Shown here: piece by piece, positions 61,485-64,000 of the stretch | How positions within the stretch are numbered: position 1 is the first letter of the stretch | Layout: each line of letters opens with the position of its first letter | From: Epithemia pelagica | Lineage: Eukaryota; Bacillariophyta; Bacillariophyceae; Surirellales; Surirellaceae | Reading direction: 5' to 3' | Assembly: GCA_946965045.2 (NCBI GenBank) | Contig: OX337242.1 | Location: 1-64,000, forward strand | DNA: 64,000 nucleotides | Made by a program: the position numbers and the translations under genes | Notes under the pieces: generated by a model | Told to the model about the DNA's origin: nothing | Database searches by the model: none | The model's input: only the letters and a program-made list of their open reading frames with translations

Positions 61485-62610
61485 ATGCACGGCTCGTTCG
61501 TACGAGCACGACGAACCACAAGGATCCAATTGTGGTGGTGGGTTCAATGGGTGGTGGTCGTTCTTCTTTTCGTGGCGCAACAAACGGTCGTTGCCAGGGC
61601 CACCAATACAACGACACGATCGACGACGAGAGCGAGACCAAGAACCACTCGTGCTACCAGCAACACAACCACTGTGGAACCACAACCAACAGGCAGGCTA
61701 CGACACATTCCCAACCAGGAACGCCAATCGAATGAACCATCATCCTTGTCCTTTGCTCGTTCCTTTCCGTTCGACAGCCACCAAAAGAACCAAACCACCA
61801 CCACCACCACGACATTCCATCATCAACAACAACAACAACGAGACCATCGTCAAACTCGTTCCATTTGTGGTTGTCATCCGGGCATGTACGAATTTACCTT
61901 TGATTTTGCGCGCACGTCCTGTTTCGATATGAAATTGAGTACCAAAGGCACGGGCGTCACATATGTGAGTTGTACCTTTACCCCCACCGCCATGGCCAAA
62001 CTCATGGACAATGTCCAATTCAAAGTCGTCCATCACGTGCATATCCGGGAATACAATGCCGATGGCCAATGGCTCAATGACCCCCAAAACCATCCGCAAG
62101 GACGAGACGGTCAACAACAACAACAAGAACGACTGGATGGGCCCTTTCACAATGGCGAATCCTTTGTCTATACGTCCGTCATTGCCAATGCGCACATTCC
62201 ACGGGGCGGGGGCGTCAATTGGCGAGAAATCCCAGCCAAAATGAAGGTCCAATTGATTGGCATTAATCGATTGAATGATTTGACCGATTTTCATTTCACG
62301 CTCTACTTTTCCAACGATTGTCTCTCCTACCCCGTCATTGTCACGGGAGATTACATGGGACCCCTCACAGTGGTACGTAGTATGGACATGCGCGCATGCA
62401 TCCTCCAAGGAGGAGGACGTTGGTACTCGCTCGTTCTCCGTAACGTTGTTTTGTGTGGGTCTCACCATTCCAATCTATTTCTCTTGTTCTCTGTTTGACG
62501 TTGTTGTGCTTCCTTTTGTCGTTCCCCCTCGTACTCAACCTCTATTACTACGGTAGACGGGTGTTTGGGATCCTCCGTTGGAATTTTGTCCCATGGGACT
62601 TCACGATTGA
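61485..62610 (+). CDS. Secreted protein family, member D (two exons, 313 aa)
   Basis: Exons 61485-62372 and 62557-62610, intron 184 nt, donor GTACGT, acceptor CGGTAG, phase 0. N-terminal hydrophobic segment (about 14-33), then Thr/Arg-rich and His/Gln-rich linkers. Core: CGCHPGMYEFTFDFARTSC, TYVSCTFTPT, VHIREYNADGQWLND, HNGESFVYTSVI, IPAKMKVQLIG, FTLYFSNDCLSYPVIV, GDYMGPLTV. Exon 2 encodes T-G-V-W-D-P-P-x2-FCP and ends LHD. The ATG at 61485 was chosen. The frame is open a little further, from a TTG. A different frame of exon 2 would encode a hydrophobic tail, but the phase and the three paralogues support the frame given. Confidence 0.8.
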
Positions 62611-62648
62611 GAAAAAGCGAGGATCAATGGACCCTTTACATTGTGCTA

Positions 62649-63263
62649 CTACTCCTGACCATGGGCGCTGGCGCAATTGGTGGTCTGTACTTGTACTAGG
62701 CAAAAAAGAACTGGGTGTGGCGGTGGTTGTTGTTGTTGGTGGTGGTGGCGTTCACACTCCTCCATGTTGAGTGCCTGTGTGGGTGTATGTGGTCGGAGGA
62801 GTGCAACTCGTGTGTGGGTGTTCTGATTGGTACGACGCATAGGTAGCTGTTCCCGAACAATCGTACAACTACAGGTGGCCAAATGCGGCAGTTGATCTGC
62901 TGGTATTCTTGTTGCCACAAGAGCCAGGAAGATCCAGAGGAGCACAACAACAACACTCACAAACGAGGGGACATGATCATCGTCATCATCACGACGAAAC
63001 CAACAACAACACCCACCAAAACTACAACGGAGAGATGAACTGTGCGCAGTTTGTTGGAGGAGACGAATCCATTTTTGCTGTCCAACGATTCGTAGGAGTG
63101 GACCATGTCGTACATCGTTGGACAAGGCGGAGAACAAAGTACAACGGCGCTCGAGCAGGAGGACCACCGGATGCCACACTTGTGTGTACAACGAAGGAGC
63201 AGAAAAAGGAGCAGGATAAACGACATGATGCTCTACAAACATGCACTTTAGTAGTAGATTCAT
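62649..63263 (-). CDS. Hypothetical protein, weak support
   Basis: A 204-codon frame with Cys-rich, Asp-rich (DDDDDH) and one hydrophobic segment (VPSFVSVVVVLLWIFLALVA) followed by ALVATRIPADQLP. His/Gln/Pro runs near the end. It is convergent with gene D and 38 bp from it. Nothing in it matches a family I know, and two other frames overlap it. Could be chance. Confidence 0.25.
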   Translation of the reverse strand: MNLLLKCMFVEHHVVYPAPFSAPSLYTQVWHPVVLLLERRCTLFSALSNDVRHGPLLRIVGQQKWIRLLQQTAHSSSLRCSFGGCCCWFRRDDDDDHVPSFVSVVVVLLWIFLALVATRIPADQLPHLATCSCTIVREQLPMRRTNQNTHTRVALLRPHTPTQALNMEECERHHHQQQQPPPHPVLFCLVQVQTTNCASAHGQE

Positions 63264-63888
63264 TTTTACAACGGTAGGAGCAGAGTTTGCCGTGTTCGTT
63301 TCAGAAGCATCCTGTAGGGTCGTGAACTGATTCCGTCACAACCCGTGTGTTTGTGCAGAGTCCGATATCGCTTGTGGGTAACCTCGATACACGCACGCCC
63401 CCTCACCACGGAGAGCAATCTAGTGCAATGGTCCTCACTGTAGCAGGGATCCTGCGTTGAGTTCCAAGAGCAGAAGCATCCGTTTCTCCAGATGCCCTGG
63501 GTCCATCCATGCCGCCATGGGCCAAAGAGCTCTCCTCTAATGATATGGTTGCTACCTGCCCTTTTTCTATCGTTCGACAGACAGACGATTGAGGCGTGTC
63601 TCTCTATTTAACAGACGACATATGGTCGTTCGCCATACCTACATCGCATCATCATGATGTTCTATGTCGGGTGGTTTCGACGAACGGCGACATCAAAACC
63701 TGCTGAACGACAAGGAAGAGAAGATGCAGTGCCGGATGTTTGTTCGGATGCGGCTCTGGATCTCCACAAGATACCCCCTTTCTTTAGAATTCTGGGCCAG
63801 CAGAGATTCTCTCTCATCCTGTCTGGTCTGGCACTTTGGAGAAGAGAAGAAGAACTGAGAGCAGCAACCTACGTGCATCATTCTTCTC
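63264..63888. other. Intergenic, no supported gene
   Basis: Short frames on both strands without domains or splice signals I trust. No repeat seen. Confidence 0.4.
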
Positions 63889-64000
63889 TTACACGGTGTA
63901 TCCTCCTTGTGTGCCAGCGGAACGATCGACTTTTGCACCTCCGTTGTTGGGAGTTTGTGGATCGACTTTTGCACCTCCATTGTGTGGTTGGGAGTTTTTG
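63889..64000 (-). CDS. Possible C-terminus of a gene running off the right edge
   Basis: A minus-strand frame enters from the edge and stops at TAA (63891-63889). It contains two near-identical 12-residue units with NGGAKVD, encoded by a 36-bp tandem repeat (about 63924-63990), and ends QGGYTV. A Gly/Asn-rich repeat of this kind is plausible protein, but another frame is also open here. The 36-bp repeat is certain, the coding claim is not. Confidence 0.35.
   Translation of the reverse strand, partial: KNSQPHNGGAKVDPQTPNNGGAKVDRSAGTQGGYTV

Noticed and set aside
62557-62700. Membrane-spanning tail for family member D in another frame of exon 2
   Set aside because: It is hydrophobic, but the phase-0 donor and the T-x-[VA]...FCP pattern shared by A, B and C require the frame that stops at 62610.

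Overview
The window is a chromosome end. It opens with about 102 uninterrupted copies of CCCTAA, the C-rich strand of a TTAGGG-type telomere, and runs inward through a repeat-rich subtelomere into ordinary gene-bearing DNA. Genes inland have short introns (about 70-230 nt) with GTACGT or GTAAGT donors, a metacaspase whose p10-like region precedes p20, FAS1 proteins, a cysteine-rich protist-type protein and long Copia and LINE retroelements. Together these suggest a eukaryotic microalga, most likely a diatom or other stramenopile. I cannot name the species from sequence alone.

Region 1 (1-21.8 kb) is the subtelomere. Next to the telomere is a 59-nt inverted repeat, then a 178-bp satellite (block 1, about 28 monomers), then a leftward gene for a 1307-residue RecQ-like SF2 helicase with an N-terminal C2H2 finger and a C-terminal Cys-rich/zinc-knuckle tail. 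This resembles the telomere-linked helicases of fungi. Satellite plus helicase cassette is duplicated at 11.3-18.7 kb, with a shorter satellite (about 15 monomers) and a nonsense codon in the helicase. A third, truncated cassette follows, then a captured piece of Copia polyprotein, then a last 144-bp cassette end. A diverged helicase fragment lies between cassettes 1 and 2. Cassette ends carry single telomere-like motifs (CTAACCC on the left, TTAGGG on the right).

Region 2 (21.8-48.1 kb) is gene-bearing. In order it holds: a remnant gene cut by the last cassette; a five-exon type III-like metacaspase (22221-24040, minus); a cysteine-rich protein; a secreted 2-oxoglutarate/Fe(II) oxygenase-like protein; two paralogous type II membrane glycosyltransferase-like proteins flanking an intact LINE (2027-residue ORF2); a two-exon FAS1 protein; and two members of a new-looking secreted family (A and B).

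Region 3 (48.1-59.1 kb) is a cluster of endonuclease/exonuclease/phosphatase (CCR4/Angel-like) modules. Most are broken. A young full-length Copia element (6333 bp, LTRs differing at one site) interrupts it. The Copia gag and pol are in the same frame, separated by one UGA that is followed by CAACCA and, after an 8-nt spacer, a 7-bp G/C hairpin: a readthrough arrangement.

Region 4 (59.1-64 kb) carries two more members (C and D) of the secreted family, a weak ORF, and the possible C-terminus of a gene running off the right edge. All four family members share one phase-0 intron after a G-x-[YF]-[VM]-G-P-[LV]-T-V motif and a short last exon starting T-x-[VA] and containing Phe-Cys-Pro. I reconstructed this by hand from splice signals and paralogue comparison.
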